This document shows positions 38,995 through 48,984 of a DNA stretch of 64,000 bases, in pieces. Source of the DNA: Halomonas halmophila (lineage in GTDB: Bacteria; Pseudomonadota; Gammaproteobacteria; Pseudomonadales; Halomonadaceae); NCBI RefSeq assembly GCF_006540005.1, contig NZ_BJOC01000003.1, forward strand, positions 124,001-188,000, given 5' to 3'. The notes under the pieces were generated by a model that did no database searches, was not told the origin of the DNA, and worked only from the letters and a program-made list of their open reading frames with translations. The translations under genes were made by a program, and so were the position numbers. Position 1 is the stretch's first letter; each line of letters opens with the position of its first letter.

Positions 38995-39735
38995 ATGAAA
39001 CTCCAGATGACTCTTATCGCAGCATTCGTCGCCATGGCCATGAGTGGTTCAGCCCTGGCTGATGCCACCCAAGACCACTCGGGCGGCAATACCAATCCAC
39101 ATGATAGCTTCCAGGATTCCCGGGATACCATTGACGGAATGGCGGGTTACAGTGGTAACTCCAGTAATGCCAGCGAGTCGTTCATCCTTCAGGGTGGGGT
39201 CTCAAACGATGCAGATGTGACGCAGTATGGCGAGCAATTTTCTGATATCGACCAGGATGGTTATAGCAACTACTCCAAGGTCGTTCAGGATGACGAAGTC
39301 GGCTCGACTAGTGGCCAGGGTCAGAACGAATCGCGTATCAAGCAGGAAGGCTCGGACAATTATGCCGATGTCTACCAGCTTGGGGATCGTAATGACTCAT
39401 ATGTCGAGCAGGACGGTCTCTGGGGTGGCGGCGATGATAACTCGGCGACCGTCGTTCAGGATGGTGATCTGAACGATAGCTATATCAAGCAGTTCGGTGA
39501 CAATAACTGGGCAGATGTTTACCAGGGTGGTGACGAACTGGATAGCGATATCCTGCAGACAGGTTATGGTAACGATGCACAGGTAGTGCAGACCGGCTAT
39601 GGTCATGACTCCTACATCAAGCAGTTCGGTTCTGGCAACTGGGCTTCACATACTCAAAGTGGCCAGTCTCAGCACTTTGCGGAGACACGCTCCTACGGTC
39701 ACAACAACACTGCCAACGTCGTACAGGCCCCCTGA
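38995..39735 (+). CDS. csgA: CsgA-like major curlin
   Basis: A 246-aa exported amyloid subunit. The signal peptide covers about residues 1-23 (ending SGSALADA). About eight curlin-type repeats follow, including YADVYQLGDRNDSYVEQDG, NDSYIKQFGDNNWADVYQGG, AQVVQTGYGHDSYIKQFG and NTANVVQAP at the end. The repeats are rich in Asp and Asn and poor in basic residues, unlike E. coli CsgA, as expected for a fibre working in brine. The ATG at 38995 is preceded by AGGGGA at good spacing; one at 38989 is too close. A terminator follows. Confidence 0.88.
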   Translation: MKLQMTLIAAFVAMAMSGSALADATQDHSGGNTNPHDSFQDSRDTIDGMAGYSGNSSNASESFILQGGVSNDADVTQYGEQFSDIDQDGYSNYSKVVQDDEVGSTSGQGQNESRIKQEGSDNYADVYQLGDRNDSYVEQDGLWGGGDDNSATVVQDGDLNDSYIKQFGDNNWADVYQGGDELDSDILQTGYGNDAQVVQTGYGHDSYIKQFGSGNWASHTQSGQSQHFAETRSYGHNNTANVVQAP

Positions 39736-39780
39736 ACGAAGGCTGCATGACCTGGAAGAAATGGTGTAAACGAGAATTTT

Positions 39781-39816
39781 GGGCCAGCCGGCTTAGCCGG
39801 CTGGTCCCTGTTTTTG
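39781..39816 (+). terminator. Intrinsic terminator after csgA
   Basis: GGGCCAGCCGGC and GCCGGCTGGTCCC pair with one bulged base around a TTA loop, followed by TGTTTTTG. It ends the csgBA transcript before the opposite-strand csgC/H-like gene. Confidence 0.88.
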
Positions 39817-39882
39817 TGGCCAGGTGGTTGCGGATGCCAAAAGTCCTGCTCCGGTTTTGCCGTGCTCTCTCCTGCGCTCGCT

Positions 39883-40224
39883 TCAACGGACTCGAACGTG
39901 GAGCCTGGCGTCTGCTCCCCCGATGCTGTGGTGGTTGGTATTGCCGCCTTTTTTGATCATCACGTTCAAGGTTTCCGCCGAGCCGTCCTTTTGCAGGCTG
40001 GCTTCGAGCTGGGTTCCCGTGAAATGGAAGATGCGCGGCGCCTCACCCTGGAAGGTGGAGACCTCCTCATGGCCGTCGCTGTCCGTCAGTCGCCACTCGG
40101 CGCTGAAGCCCACCCGGGTATCGCCATCGACCTCGACGGTGATTGTCTCGTTTTGTGCCTGGGTCCCCGAGATGGTGGATATCCCCATCAGGAAGCCGGC
40201 AATCGTCGGAAAGAGCCGTGGCAT
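39883..40224 (-). CDS. CsgC/CsgH-like periplasmic curli inhibitor or chaperone
   Basis: A 113-aa exported protein: signal peptide about 1-23 (ending SGTQAQ), then a short all-beta-looking domain with FSAEWRLTDSDGHEEVSTFQ and IFHFTGTQLEASLQKDGSAE. Length, location beside csgA and pattern fit the CsgC/CsgH immunoglobulin-like proteins that block premature amyloid formation in the periplasm. It lacks cysteines, so it would not act as a CsgC-type redox protein. It is on the opposite strand to the other csg genes. GAGGGGCACAAC precedes its ATG. The assignment is by pattern and context only. Confidence 0.65.
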   Translation of the reverse strand: MPRLFPTIAGFLMGISTISGTQAQNETITVEVDGDTRVGFSAEWRLTDSDGHEEVSTFQGEAPRIFHFTGTQLEASLQKDGSAETLNVMIKKGGNTNHHSIGGADARLHVRVR

Positions 40225-40406
40225 GTTGTGCCCCTCAGAGTCGTGTCATTACCTCTTGAGTAAAGACCATGGTGGGCCAGGAAGCGAGAGGTGTCGGCTG
40301 GTCTTGCTCTTGCGGTGATTGGCTCTCGCCGGCGGGCCTGGGTGGTGAGGTGAGGGCAGGAAACTGGCATAATGCACGCATTGCAATCTGTCGATGGAAT
40401 TCTCGC

Positions 40407-40703
40407 ATGCTCAAGTGGTTGGCCGTCGTGCTGCTGGCATTGCTGGCGCTGCTGCAGTATCGCCTTTGGCTGGGTGAAGGGAGCCTGGGCGAGCTCGCCG
40501 AGGTAGGACAGCGTGTCGAACAGCTGGAAGCCGAAAATGCGCCCCTGCGAGCACGCAACGAGCGTCTGGCGGCCGAGGTGGTTGACCTCAAGACCGGCCT
40601 CGATGCCATCGAGGAGCGTGCGCGTAGCGAAGTCGGCATGGTACGTACCGACGAGCAGTTCTTCTGGGTGCCGCAGGCCGGCAACGCAGGGGCGAACCCG
40701 TGA
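40407..40703 (+). CDS. ftsB: Cell division protein FtsB
   Basis: A 98-aa single-pass protein of the divisome. The membrane segment is residues 2-20 (LKWLAVVLLALLALLQYRLW), followed by a coiled coil (about 30-70) and the conserved ARSEVGMVRTDEQFFWV close to the C-terminus. FtsB forms the FtsQLB complex that activates septal wall synthesis. ispD starts within its stop (GTGA), the standard gammaproteobacterial order. An earlier in-frame ATG at 40269 is in the promoter region shared with the csgC-like gene. Confidence 0.93.
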   Translation: MLKWLAVVLLALLALLQYRLWLGEGSLGELAEVGQRVEQLEAENAPLRARNERLAAEVVDLKTGLDAIEERARSEVGMVRTDEQFFWVPQAGNAGANP

Positions 40704-41431
40704 GCCAGGCTCCCTGGTTGATCGTGCCCGCCGCCGGAAGTGGTCTCCGCATGGGCGCCAATCGGCCGAAACAGTATCTGAGGCTGGCGGGCCGGACGGT
40801 GATGTGGCATACCCTGCAGCGTCTGCACTCGGTCTTTCCCGAGGCCCGACTGTGCCTGTGTCTGGATCCACGGGATAGCTGCTTCGAGCCTGACGTCGTG
40901 CCCTTTGCGCGCTGGCAGCGGATAGCGGGCGGGGGCGAGCGGGCCGACTCTGTGCTCCATGCCCTGGAATGGATCGCTGCCGAGGAAGGCGATGAGCAGG
41001 CCCTGGTCCTGGTCCATGACGTGGCCCGGCCGTGCGTGACGGCGGAAGATCTGATGCGGCTCCATGACGCGGTCGACGCGGATGCCGTTGGCGGGCTGCT
41101 GGCGGCGCCGGTGGCCGATACCATGAAACGCGATGACGGGGCCGGACGAGTAGCTTCAACCGAGCAGCGTGCCGGCCTGTGGCATGCCTTGACCCCTCAG
41201 GGTTTTCGCCTGGGCCTGCTGCGTGACGCCCTGATGGACGCTCGCCGGGCGGGCAGGGGGATGACCGATGAAGCCTCCGCGGTTGAAGCCATGGGGCTGT
41301 CCCCGCGCCTGATCCCCGGGCGACGCGATAATATCAAGATTACCCATCCCGATGACCTGGCGCTGGCGGAACAGATCCTTGCCGCCCAGGCGTCCGGTCC
41401 GCATACCGCTGCCCGCGAGGAGTCCTGCTGA
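40700..41431 (+). CDS. ispD: IspD, 2-C-methyl-D-erythritol 4-phosphate cytidylyltransferase
   Basis: A 243-aa enzyme of the non-mevalonate isoprenoid route that couples methylerythritol phosphate to CTP. The CTP-binding loop [20 protein letters not shown] is near the start, and [12 protein letters not shown] and DTMKRDDG follow. It starts with GTG inside the ftsB stop (GTGA) and is followed by ispF after a few bases. Confidence 0.95.
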   Translation: MSQAPWLIVPAAGSGLRMGANRPKQYLRLAGRTVMWHTLQRLHSVFPEARLCLCLDPRDSCFEPDVVPFARWQRIAGGGERADSVLHALEWIAAEEGDEQALVLVHDVARPCVTAEDLMRLHDAVDADAVGGLLAAPVADTMKRDDGAGRVASTEQRAGLWHALTPQGFRLGLLRDALMDARRAGRGMTDEASAVEAMGLSPRLIPGRRDNIKITHPDDLALAEQILAAQASGPHTAAREESC

Positions 41432-41435
41432 GCCC

Positions 41436-41921
41436 ATGATGAGAATCGGCCATGGTTTCGATGTGCACTGTTTTGGAGAGGGCGATCATCTGATGATCGG
41501 TGGGGTGGCCATTCCCCATGATCAGGGTTTCGTCGCCCATTCCGACGGTGATGTGCTGCTGCATGCGGTCTGTGACGCGCTGCTGGGCGCCTGTGCCCTA
41601 GGCGATATCGGCAGGCACTTTCCGGATAGCGATCCGGCCTGGAAGGGCGCCGACAGCCGTGAACTACTGCGTCATGTGGTGGCGCTGGTGGCCGACCAGG
41701 GCTGGCTGCCAGGCAATCTCGATACCACGGTGATCGCCCAGGCGCCGCGCATGGCCGAGCATGTCGACAGGATGGCGGCCTGCATCGCCCGTGATCTGGG
41801 TATCGAGCCTGCGCGGGTCAACGTCAAGGCCACTACCACCGAACGCCTCGGCTTCACGGGCCGCGGAGAGGGGATTGCCGCCGAAGCCGTGGTGCTGCTG
41901 GAGGCGCGCCAGGATGGTTGA
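41436..41921 (+). CDS. ispF: IspF, 2-C-methyl-D-erythritol 2,4-cyclodiphosphate synthase
   Basis: A 161-aa trimeric enzyme following IspD/IspE in isoprenoid synthesis. Zinc-binding [28 protein letters not shown] and the C-terminal [17 protein letters not shown] are all present. Two adjacent ATGs (41436, 41439) make the start ambiguous by one residue. It overlaps truD by 8 bases. Confidence 0.95.
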   Translation: MMRIGHGFDVHCFGEGDHLMIGGVAIPHDQGFVAHSDGDVLLHAVCDALLGACALGDIGRHFPDSDPAWKGADSRELLRHVVALVADQGWLPGNLDTTVIAQAPRMAEHVDRMAACIARDLGIEPARVNVKATTTERLGFTGRGEGIAAEAVVLLEARQDG

Positions 41922-43041
41922 GTCGCGCCCTGCCTGGCCGCCGGCATGGCCGCGCGCCCTGGACCCTTGCTACGGCGCGCCGTTGCCGGGCAGCTATCGC
42001 GAGGCGCCGGAGGACTTTCGAGTCGAGGAATGGCTGGACTTTGCGCCGGAAGGCCAGGGGGAACACCTCTGGCTGTGGATTGAAAAACGCGACATTACCA
42101 CCGCCATGGTGGCACGCGAGCTGGCCCGCATCTGCCAGGTCGGCGCGCGAGCCGTGGGGTATGCCGGCATGAAGGATCGTGTCGCCGTGACCCGGCAATG
42201 GTTTTCGGTGCATCTGCCGGGCCGGGCCACGCCGCCGGACCTGGCGGACCGCCTGTCCACTGACAGCGTGACGCTGCTGGCTCAGGCGCGACATCCGCGC
42301 AAGCTCAAGCGTGGGGTGCATCGCGGCAATCATTTCCACCTGCGACTGACCGGTCGGGTGGTCGACGATCCGCGGCTGGTCGAGCGCTGGTCATGGCTAT
42401 GCCGGCATGGTGTGCCCAACTATGTGGGACCGCAGCGGTTCGGCCAGGATGGGCGCAACCTGTTGCGCGCCGCCGACCTGCTGGCGCGGGGCTGGCGCAA
42501 GCGCGATGACCCCCAGGGCATGCTGCTCTCGGCCGCGCGCAGTTATCTGTTCAACATGCAGCTGGCCACCCGGGTGGCACAGGATTCCTGGCGTGCTCCG
42601 CTCGAGGGCGAGGTGGCCATTCTCGATGGCACGAGCAGCCAGTTTGTCGTCGGAGCACTCAGCGACGATTTGATCGACCGCGCCGCCCGGCTGGACATTC
42701 ATCCCAGTGGCATCCTCTGGGGGCAGGGCGAGTCAGTGGCTCAAGGGGCTGCGCGAGCGGCCGAGCGCGAACCGCTGGCGGCGAACCGCCCCTTGTGCGA
42801 GGGCCTGGAGCGTGCCGGTGCCCGCCTGGCCAGGCGGCCTCTTCGGCTGCGACTCCAGTCGCCGCAACTCGAGCACGAGGCGGATGGCGCCATCCGGCTG
42901 TCATTCGGCCTGCCGCCCGGGGCCTTCGCCACCTCGGTGTTGCGTGAAGTGATCGATCACCCGACCCTGAATTTCCAGCCCGCTTCGACACAGGGCGACC
43001 AAGGAGGAGCTACGCATGCATCGACTGTTGCTGTCCAATGA
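41914..43041 (+). CDS. truD: TruD, tRNA pseudouridine(13) synthase
   Basis: A 375-aa pseudouridine synthase modifying U13 of glutamate tRNA. The active-site motif is [18 protein letters not shown] with the catalytic Asp (about residue 88). [16 protein letters not shown] and the TRUD insertion domain follow. The start overlaps ispF by 8 bases. The C-terminus ([12 protein letters not shown]) runs 26 bases into surE in another frame, and the surE ribosome site lies inside it. Confidence 0.94.
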   Translation: MVESRPAWPPAWPRALDPCYGAPLPGSYREAPEDFRVEEWLDFAPEGQGEHLWLWIEKRDITTAMVARELARICQVGARAVGYAGMKDRVAVTRQWFSVHLPGRATPPDLADRLSTDSVTLLAQARHPRKLKRGVHRGNHFHLRLTGRVVDDPRLVERWSWLCRHGVPNYVGPQRFGQDGRNLLRAADLLARGWRKRDDPQGMLLSAARSYLFNMQLATRVAQDSWRAPLEGEVAILDGTSSQFVVGALSDDLIDRAARLDIHPSGILWGQGESVAQGAARAAEREPLAANRPLCEGLERAGARLARRPLRLRLQSPQLEHEADGAIRLSFGLPPGAFATSVLREVIDHPTLNFQPASTQGDQGGATHASTVAVQ

Positions 43042-43762
43042 CGATGGGGTCCATGCCCCGGGCCTGAAGGCGCTGCATGATGCCCTGGTGGATCATGCTC
43101 GACTGCGCGTGGTAGCGCCCGATCGGGACAAGAGCGGGGCCAGCAACTCCCTGACGCTGACGCGGCCGCTGGCGCTGACGGCGCTGGAAAACGGTTTCTA
43201 CAGCGTGGATGGCACACCGGCCGACTGCGTCTATCTGGGGGTCAACGGCGTCTGGGGTGAGCGCCCGGACCTGGTGATCTCGGGCATCAATCACGGCGGC
43301 AACCTGGGGGACGATGTGTTGTACTCGGGTACCGTGGCGGCCGCCATGGAGGGACGCAATCTGGGCATGACGGCCATTGCCATATCGCTGGTCGGTCGCC
43401 AGCACTTCGCCACGGCCGGTCGTGTCGCGGCGAGTCTGGTGGGCGCCGCCGAGCAACTGTCACTGCCGCCGCGCAGCCTGCTCAACGTCAATGTGCCGGA
43501 TCTGCCCTGGTCCGAGATCAAGGGCTTTCGCGTGACGCGCATGGGGCATCGTGGGCCGGCCGCACGACCGCAGGAGGTATTCGACCCACGCGGGCACAAG
43601 CGCTACTGGATTGCCCCGGTGGGCGAAAATGCCGATGATGGCCCGGATACCGATTTTGCCGCCGTGGAAGACGGCTATGTGTCCATCACGCCGCTGCAGA
43701 CGGATTTGACTCGGCATGCGGCTCGAGACGACGTTCAGGACTGGTTGAATGCACTCACCTGA
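43016..43762 (+). CDS. surE: SurE, 5'/3'-nucleotidase
   Basis: A 248-aa metal-dependent nucleotidase hydrolysing nucleoside monophosphates and short polyphosphates, a stationary-phase survival function. N-terminal [16 protein letters not shown] carries the metal-binding Asp pair; [20 protein letters not shown] is the second signature. AGGAGGAGCTACGC precedes the ATG inside the truD end. pcm overlaps its 3' end by 14 bases. Confidence 0.95.
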   Translation: MHRLLLSNDDGVHAPGLKALHDALVDHARLRVVAPDRDKSGASNSLTLTRPLALTALENGFYSVDGTPADCVYLGVNGVWGERPDLVISGINHGGNLGDDVLYSGTVAAAMEGRNLGMTAIAISLVGRQHFATAGRVAASLVGAAEQLSLPPRSLLNVNVPDLPWSEIKGFRVTRMGHRGPAARPQEVFDPRGHKRYWIAPVGENADDGPDTDFAAVEDGYVSITPLQTDLTRHAARDDVQDWLNALT

Positions 43763-44429
43763 CCTTCGCCCCGGTCTGCTGGAGGGGGTCGGCATGACAT
43801 CGCAGCGCACGCGGGACCGCATGGTCGAGCGTCTGGCGCAACAGGGCATTGGCGATCGCCGGGTACTGGATGTGATGACGCGGGCGCCGCGCCACCTCTT
43901 CCTCGACGAAGCGCTGTCGCACCGGGCCTACGAGGACACGTCACTGCCCATCGGCCATGGTCAGACGCTGTCGCGTCCCTGGATCGTGGCGCGCATGAGC
44001 GAGCTGGTGGTACAGGAGAGCCCGGCCCGGGTGCTGGAAGTCGGCACTGGCTCCGGTTATCAGACGCTGGTACTGGCGCGGCTGGTGCCGGAGCTCTGGT
44101 CGGTGGAACGCATCAATGCCCTGCATGAACGGGCGGGTGAGCGATTGCACTGGCTCGGGGCCGGCAACGTGCAGCTGCGCCTGGCGGATGGCGGACATGG
44201 CTGGCCGGAAGCGGCGCCCTTCGATCTGGTCCTGCTGACCGCCTGTGCCAGCGAGATCCCCATGCCCTTGCTGGCACAGCTGGAGGAAGGCGGCATCATG
44301 ATTGCTCCCGTCGCCGATAGAAATGGAGAACAGTGGTTGGTGCGCGTGCGCCGCCAGGGCAACCAGTTCGAGCGCGAACGACTCGAACGGGTGCATTTCG
44401 TGCCCTTGCTGGAAGGAGTCATTAGGTGA
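43749..44429 (+). CDS. pcm: Protein-L-isoaspartate O-methyltransferase
   Basis: A 226-aa S-adenosylmethionine enzyme repairing isoaspartyl residues in aged proteins. Motifs: [55 protein letters not shown] (cofactor-binding motif I) and [14 protein letters not shown]. It starts inside surE; an internal ATG at 43794 is an alternative start about 15 residues in. It ends overlapping the next gene's GTG start. Confidence 0.93.
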   Translation: MHSPDLRPGLLEGVGMTSQRTRDRMVERLAQQGIGDRRVLDVMTRAPRHLFLDEALSHRAYEDTSLPIGHGQTLSRPWIVARMSELVVQESPARVLEVGTGSGYQTLVLARLVPELWSVERINALHERAGERLHWLGAGNVQLRLADGGHGWPEAAPFDLVLLTACASEIPMPLLAQLEEGGIMIAPVADRNGEQWLVRVRRQGNQFERERLERVHFVPLLEGVIR

Positions 44430-45412
44430 AGCGATATCTGGGACTGGTCTGCAAGGGCGCCGGCATGGGGGCCGCGGATGCCGTGCCCGGGGTGTCGGGT
44501 GGCACCATCGCCTTCATTACCGGTATCTACGAGGAGTTGATCCAGACCATCGAACGCTTCGGTCCCGGGGCGGTCGGCATCTGGAAGCGCGAGGGCAGCG
44601 CGGGCGTGGTGGACTATCTGAACCTGCGCTTCCTGTTGCCGCTGCTGGCCGGTATCGGCCTGAGTCTGTTGAGCGTGGCGCATCTCGTCGTATGGTTGAT
44701 GGAAGCGCAACCCAGGCTGCTGGATGGTTTCTTCTTCGGTCTGGTCGGCGCCTCGGCCCTGGTGGTCTGGCGGCGGCCTGCGGGCTGGCGCTGGTGGTAT
44801 CTGCTGCCTCTGGCGGTGGGGCTGGTGCTGGCTCAGGTCCTGCCTGCCCTGATGCCGCTGGTCTCGCAACTGGGCAGCCCGCGGCTGGTATTGGCGGTAG
44901 CCGGCTTCATTGCGATTAGTGCGCTCTTGCTGCCGGGCGTGTCGGGTAGCCTGTTGCTGCTGACCATGGGTCTGTATGGCACCGTCATGGAAGGCATCAG
45001 GCATTTCGATACCGGGCTGCTGGCCATTTTCGGCCTGGGCTGCCTGGCGGGGTTGGTGGTGTTTTCGCGTCTGCTTTCATGGTTGCTCCGGCACGGCCAT
45101 GACGCGACCATGCAGTTGCTGGTGGGCTTTATCGTGGGCTCGTTGCCGACACTGTGGCCCTGGCAGCAGATGGCGTCTTATCGAATGGGTGCGGATGGCC
45201 GGACGATTCCGCTGGAGTATCATCATCTGACCCCGGGTGAGTATACCGTCGTCACCGGGGAGCCATCCCAGTGGCCGGTCGTGTTGCTGTTGATGCTGGT
45301 CGGGGCGGTGCTGGTGCTGAGTATTGATCGCCTCAACTCCGGCCCCCATACACCTGGAAAGGACGAGCGTGATAGCGTAGTCAAGGACAAGGAGGATGGT
45401 TCCAATGCATAA
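44426..45412 (+). CDS. DUF368 membrane protein (PopT-type undecaprenyl phosphate translocase)
   Basis: A 328-aa inner-membrane protein of the DUF368 family, recently linked to recycling of undecaprenyl phosphate across the membrane (PopT). The signature GMGAADAVPGVSGGTIAFIT is at residues 13-32 and a second copy-like ISALLLPGVSGSLLLLTMG follows near 170, consistent with inverted internal repeats. About eight to nine membrane segments are seen. It begins with GTG overlapping pcm and overlaps nlpD by 8 bases. Its place between pcm and nlpD is unusual relative to E. coli but fits envelope functions. Confidence 0.85.
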   Translation: MKRYLGLVCKGAGMGAADAVPGVSGGTIAFITGIYEELIQTIERFGPGAVGIWKREGSAGVVDYLNLRFLLPLLAGIGLSLLSVAHLVVWLMEAQPRLLDGFFFGLVGASALVVWRRPAGWRWWYLLPLAVGLVLAQVLPALMPLVSQLGSPRLVLAVAGFIAISALLLPGVSGSLLLLTMGLYGTVMEGIRHFDTGLLAIFGLGCLAGLVVFSRLLSWLLRHGHDATMQLLVGFIVGSLPTLWPWQQMASYRMGADGRTIPLEYHHLTPGEYTVVTGEPSQWPVVLLLMLVGAVLVLSIDRLNSGPHTPGKDERDSVVKDKEDGSNA

Positions 45413-46604
45413 GGGGTTGCTGATCCCGGGGCTCGCACTGCTGTTGGCGGGTTGCGCCGCCTCGCAGAACGAGAAGGCGCCGGTACGCGTCGATGAGCTG
45501 TCGACCGAGCGAGCGGCATCGACGCCCGCTGAATATACCGTGAAGTCCGGGGATACTCTCTACGGTATCGCCTGGCGGCACGACATGGACTATCGCGATC
45601 TGGCGGAGATCAATGACATTGGCCCGCCCTATGAGATCCAGCCTGGACAGCGTCTGGTGCTGAACGCCCAGGGTGCTGACGCGAGTGACATCACGACGGC
45701 GTCGGGTACCGCCGGGATCGGCAATGTCGAGACGGCTGATAGCGGTGCCGTGGCCAGCGGTGTTGCGGTAGCGGGCGGTGTCTCGGGCAGTGCGGCTGAT
45801 GGCGACACCGGTAACAGCGGCACGGCCGGGGAGGATGAATCCCTGGACTGGCTGCTGCCCGCCGATTCCGGCAACGACTCCGGCACGTCGGGCGACAGCG
45901 AGAGTGCACCCGGCCCGGTCTATGCCGACGACAGTTCGGCCTCGTCCGACACGCAAGATTCGGCTGCCACTGGTTCGGGTGACGAGACGGCCACCAGCGA
46001 GTCAGACGGCACCGAGTCCGAGAGTGGTACCCAGTCTGACGCCGAGGAGCGAGATGCCTCGAGCGAATCAACGCAGGACGCCGAGCAGGATGCGGGACAG
46101 TCCGGCGACGATGAGGACACCCGGGTGGCTCAGAATGACGCTGGAGAGAGCGCGTCCGAGTCGTCCAGCCAGGCCGCGACTGATGCATCGGGCGGCCAGG
46201 ACAGGTCGGACCGGCAGTATACACCGGTCGATCCGGTGCCCTGGCAATGGCCGACCAGTGGCAGTGTCGTCGGCGGTTACGGCGAGGGTGACAGCATCAC
46301 CGACGGCATTGATATCAGTGGGCAGAAGGGGCAGCCTGTCAAGGCAGCCGCGCCGGGTATCGTGGTGTACGCGGGCAGTGGCGTGCGTGGGTACGGCAAC
46401 CTGATTCTCCTCAAGCACAATGACCAGTTTCTCAGTGCCTACGCCCACAACGATTCCCTGAACGTGAAGGCAAACGATGTGGTGCGGGCAGGCGAGGTGA
46501 TCGCCAGCATGGGGGACAGCGATGCCCAGGATGTTCGGCTGCATTTCGAGGTGCGCAAGGACGGTCAGCCGCAGGATCCCCTGGAGTATCTTCCCGCGCG
46601 TTGA
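45405..46604 (+). CDS. nlpD: NlpD, LysM/LytM outer-membrane lipoprotein activating amidase AmiC
   Basis: A 399-aa lipoprotein (lipobox LAGC, Cys about residue 17). A LysM domain (about 45-90, YTVKSGDTLYGIAWRHDMDY) binds peptidoglycan. A long linker of mainly Asp, Glu, Ser, Thr and Gly (about 95-275) leads to a degenerate LytM/M23 domain (GIDISGQKGQPVKAAAPGIV, GYGNLILLKH, LHFEVRKDG) that activates AmiC during division. The catalytic zinc ligands appear incomplete (GIDIS in place of HxxxD), as expected for an activator. AAGGAGGATGG precedes the ATG. rpoS follows, as in most relatives. Confidence 0.93.
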   Translation: MHKGLLIPGLALLLAGCAASQNEKAPVRVDELSTERAASTPAEYTVKSGDTLYGIAWRHDMDYRDLAEINDIGPPYEIQPGQRLVLNAQGADASDITTASGTAGIGNVETADSGAVASGVAVAGGVSGSAADGDTGNSGTAGEDESLDWLLPADSGNDSGTSGDSESAPGPVYADDSSASSDTQDSAATGSGDETATSESDGTESESGTQSDAEERDASSESTQDAEQDAGQSGDDEDTRVAQNDAGESASESSSQAATDASGGQDRSDRQYTPVDPVPWQWPTSGSVVGGYGEGDSITDGIDISGQKGQPVKAAAPGIVVYAGSGVRGYGNLILLKHNDQFLSAYAHNDSLNVKANDVVRAGEVIASMGDSDAQDVRLHFEVRKDGQPQDPLEYLPAR

Positions 46605-46725
46605 ATGATGCGCCCAATGTCGTGATTGCACTGCGCCATCCGGGCGTCATACAACAATAATCTCGGGCATTGAGGGTGGGCAGTGAAATGCACAATGCCG
46701 AGTCGCAACCATGGGGTAGCAATCG

Positions 46726-47718
46726 ATGAGCATGCTTGAACGGGACCTTCAGGATGTGAATCTGGAATCGGCCGCCGAGGCGGATGATGAGTCGGTAGAA
46801 ACCGTCGACCTCGAAGTCGGTGCGGTGGATGACAGTGACGAGGCCTTCGAGAAGGCCTTGAGTCGCGAGGACCGTCACCAGAATCACAGCCTCGACGCCA
46901 CCCAGATCTATCTCAACGAGATCGGCTTCTCGCCCTTGTTGACGCCCGAGGAAGAGGTTCACTACGGGCGTCTGGCGCGACAGGGCGATCCCCAGGGGCG
47001 TTCTCGCATGATCGAGTCGAACCTGCGCCTGGTGGTCAAGATTTCCCGCCGCTATCTCAACCGTGGCTTGACGCTGCTCGATCTGATCGAGGAGGGCAAT
47101 CTCGGCCTGATCCGGGCCGTGGAAAAGTTCGATCCCGAGCGCGGGTTCCGCTTTTCCACCTATGCGACCTGGTGGATCCGTCAGACCATCGAGCGCGCTC
47201 TGATGAACCAGACGCGCACCATTCGTCTGCCCATTCACGTGGTCAAGGAGCTCAACATCTACTTGCGGGCCGCCCGCGAGTTGACCCAGAAGCTCGACCA
47301 CGAGGCGACCGCCGAGGAAATCGCCGACCATCTCGACAAGCCGGTGGCCAGCGTAAAGAAAATGATGGGGCTCAACGAACGCGTGTCCTCGGTGGATTAC
47401 CCGGTGGGCAGCGAGAGTGACAAGCCGCTCATCGAGACGATCACCGACGAGAACGACCTGGGGCCCGAATCCTCGCTGGTGGACGGGGACGTCAAGCAGC
47501 ATGTCGACGACTGGCTGGCCGAGCTGACCGACAAGCAGTGCGAGGTCGTGGTGCGGCGTTTCGGCCTGCGCGGTCACGAAGCCTCGACCCTGGAGCAGGT
47601 CGGCGACGAGATCGGCCTGACGCGTGAAAGGGTGCGCCAGATCCAGGTCGAGGCGCTGAAGAAACTGCGACGCCTGCTCGACAAGCAGGGCCTGGACCTG
47701 GATGCCATCTTCGAATAG
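46726..47718 (+). CDS. rpoS: RpoS, stationary-phase/general stress sigma factor
   Basis: A 330-aa sigma-38 factor. An acidic N-terminus (about 1-50) precedes region 1.2/2 ([60 protein letters not shown]), region 3, and region 4 ([20 protein letters not shown]). It is the master regulator of stationary-phase and osmotic stress genes and often controls csgD. GGGGTAGCAATCG precedes the ATG. A hairpin with no clear T-run (GGTGGCGT with ACGCCACC near 47730) lies after the stop. Confidence 0.96.
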   Translation: MSMLERDLQDVNLESAAEADDESVETVDLEVGAVDDSDEAFEKALSREDRHQNHSLDATQIYLNEIGFSPLLTPEEEVHYGRLARQGDPQGRSRMIESNLRLVVKISRRYLNRGLTLLDLIEEGNLGLIRAVEKFDPERGFRFSTYATWWIRQTIERALMNQTRTIRLPIHVVKELNIYLRAARELTQKLDHEATAEEIADHLDKPVASVKKMMGLNERVSSVDYPVGSESDKPLIETITDENDLGPESSLVDGDVKQHVDDWLAELTDKQCEVVVRRFGLRGHEASTLEQVGDEIGLTRERVRQIQVEALKKLRRLLDKQGLDLDAIFE

Positions 47719-47864
47719 GCGTCGTGCGGTGGCGTAAAAGACACGCCACCCTGGCCCGGCCCGAGCGACCTTCACCAGCGGGCCCTGACAACCTTCGTTC
47801 AGCCGCAAAGCCAGCGCATCAGCCTGGCTTTCTTCATGTGTTACCCGCCAGCAGGAAGATTGCG

Positions 47865-48965
47865 ATGGTCCGCCCCCTGAGAGCCGACATTGACCTCGAG
47901 GCCCTGCGCCACAACTACTGCCTGGCGCGTGATCTCGCGCCGCAGAGCCGCTCGCTGGCGGTGCTCAAGGCGGATGCCTATGGCCACGGCCTGGTGGCCT
48001 GCGCCCGAGCTCTCGAGACACTGGCGCCGGCCCTGGCGGTGGCCTGCATCGAGGAGGCCGAGGTCCTGCGCGAGGCCGGTATCACGTCACCGATCGTTCT
48101 GCTAGAAGGCTTCTTCACGGCGGATGAACTGGCGTGCATCGATGCGCTGGAGTTGTGGACGGTGGTACACAGTGACTGGCAGGTCGAGGCGTTGCTGGCC
48201 TTTCGGCCGTCACGACCGATTCCCGTCTGGCTCAAGGTCGACTCCGGAATGCATCGACTCGGCTTCACGCCGCCGCGGGTGCCGGCGCTCTGGGAGCGTC
48301 TGGCCGGCGCTGGCGCACAGGTATGCGATCTGCACCTGGTCAGCCATTTCGCGACTGCCGATCAGGCCGATACGGCGTATTTCCAGGGGCAGATGCGCAC
48401 CCTGGAAGCCCTGGCCGCCGAGCTCGAGGCGCCGACCTGCCTGGCCAATTCGCCGGCGACCCTGTCGCATCCCCGGGCGCATGGCGACTGGAACCGCCCG
48501 GGGGTGATGTTGTACGGCAGTGATCCGCTGGAAGTGGCCAATGCGGTCAGTCGGCGCCTGAAGCCGGTGATGACCCTGAGCTCGGAGATTATCGCCGTGC
48601 GCCACTTGGCAGCGGGAGAGCGGGTCGGCTATGGCGGCCGCTGGCAGGCACAGCGCGCGTCGCGTATCGCGGTGGTGGCCTGTGGTTATGGCGATGGTTA
48701 TGATCGCCACGCCCGGGACGGCACGCCGGTGCTGGTCGAGGGGCAGCGAGCCGGGCTGGCCGGCAAGGTGTCCATGGACATGCTGACAGTCGATATTACC
48801 GACCTGCCAGAGGCCGATATCGGCAGCCGGGTAACGCTCTGGGGGCGCGCCGCGAACGGCGTAGTACTCCCCGTCGATGAGGTGGCGCGCTATTGCGATA
48901 CCATCAGCTATACCCTGCTGACCGGGGTGCTGCCCAGAGTGCCCAGACGCTATCATGACGCCTGA
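47865..48965 (+). CDS. alr: Alanine racemase
   Basis: A 366-aa pyridoxal-phosphate enzyme interconverting L- and D-alanine for peptidoglycan. The cofactor Lys lies in AVLKADAYGHGL (about residue 35). KVDSGMHRLGF, NWNRPGVMLYG and GKVSMDMLTVDIT are family motifs. The ATG at 47865 has GCAGGAAGATTGCG upstream; longer open frames 5' have no support. A low-quality hairpin (AAAGCCAG with CTGGCTTT) sits just upstream in its leader. Confidence 0.92.
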   Translation: MVRPLRADIDLEALRHNYCLARDLAPQSRSLAVLKADAYGHGLVACARALETLAPALAVACIEEAEVLREAGITSPIVLLEGFFTADELACIDALELWTVVHSDWQVEALLAFRPSRPIPVWLKVDSGMHRLGFTPPRVPALWERLAGAGAQVCDLHLVSHFATADQADTAYFQGQMRTLEALAAELEAPTCLANSPATLSHPRAHGDWNRPGVMLYGSDPLEVANAVSRRLKPVMTLSSEIIAVRHLAAGERVGYGGRWQAQRASRIAVVACGYGDGYDRHARDGTPVLVEGQRAGLAGKVSMDMLTVDITDLPEADIGSRVTLWGRAANGVVLPVDEVARYCDTISYTLLTGVLPRVPRRYHDA

Positions 48966-48984
48966 CCCCGAGTGCGAGAGCCCC

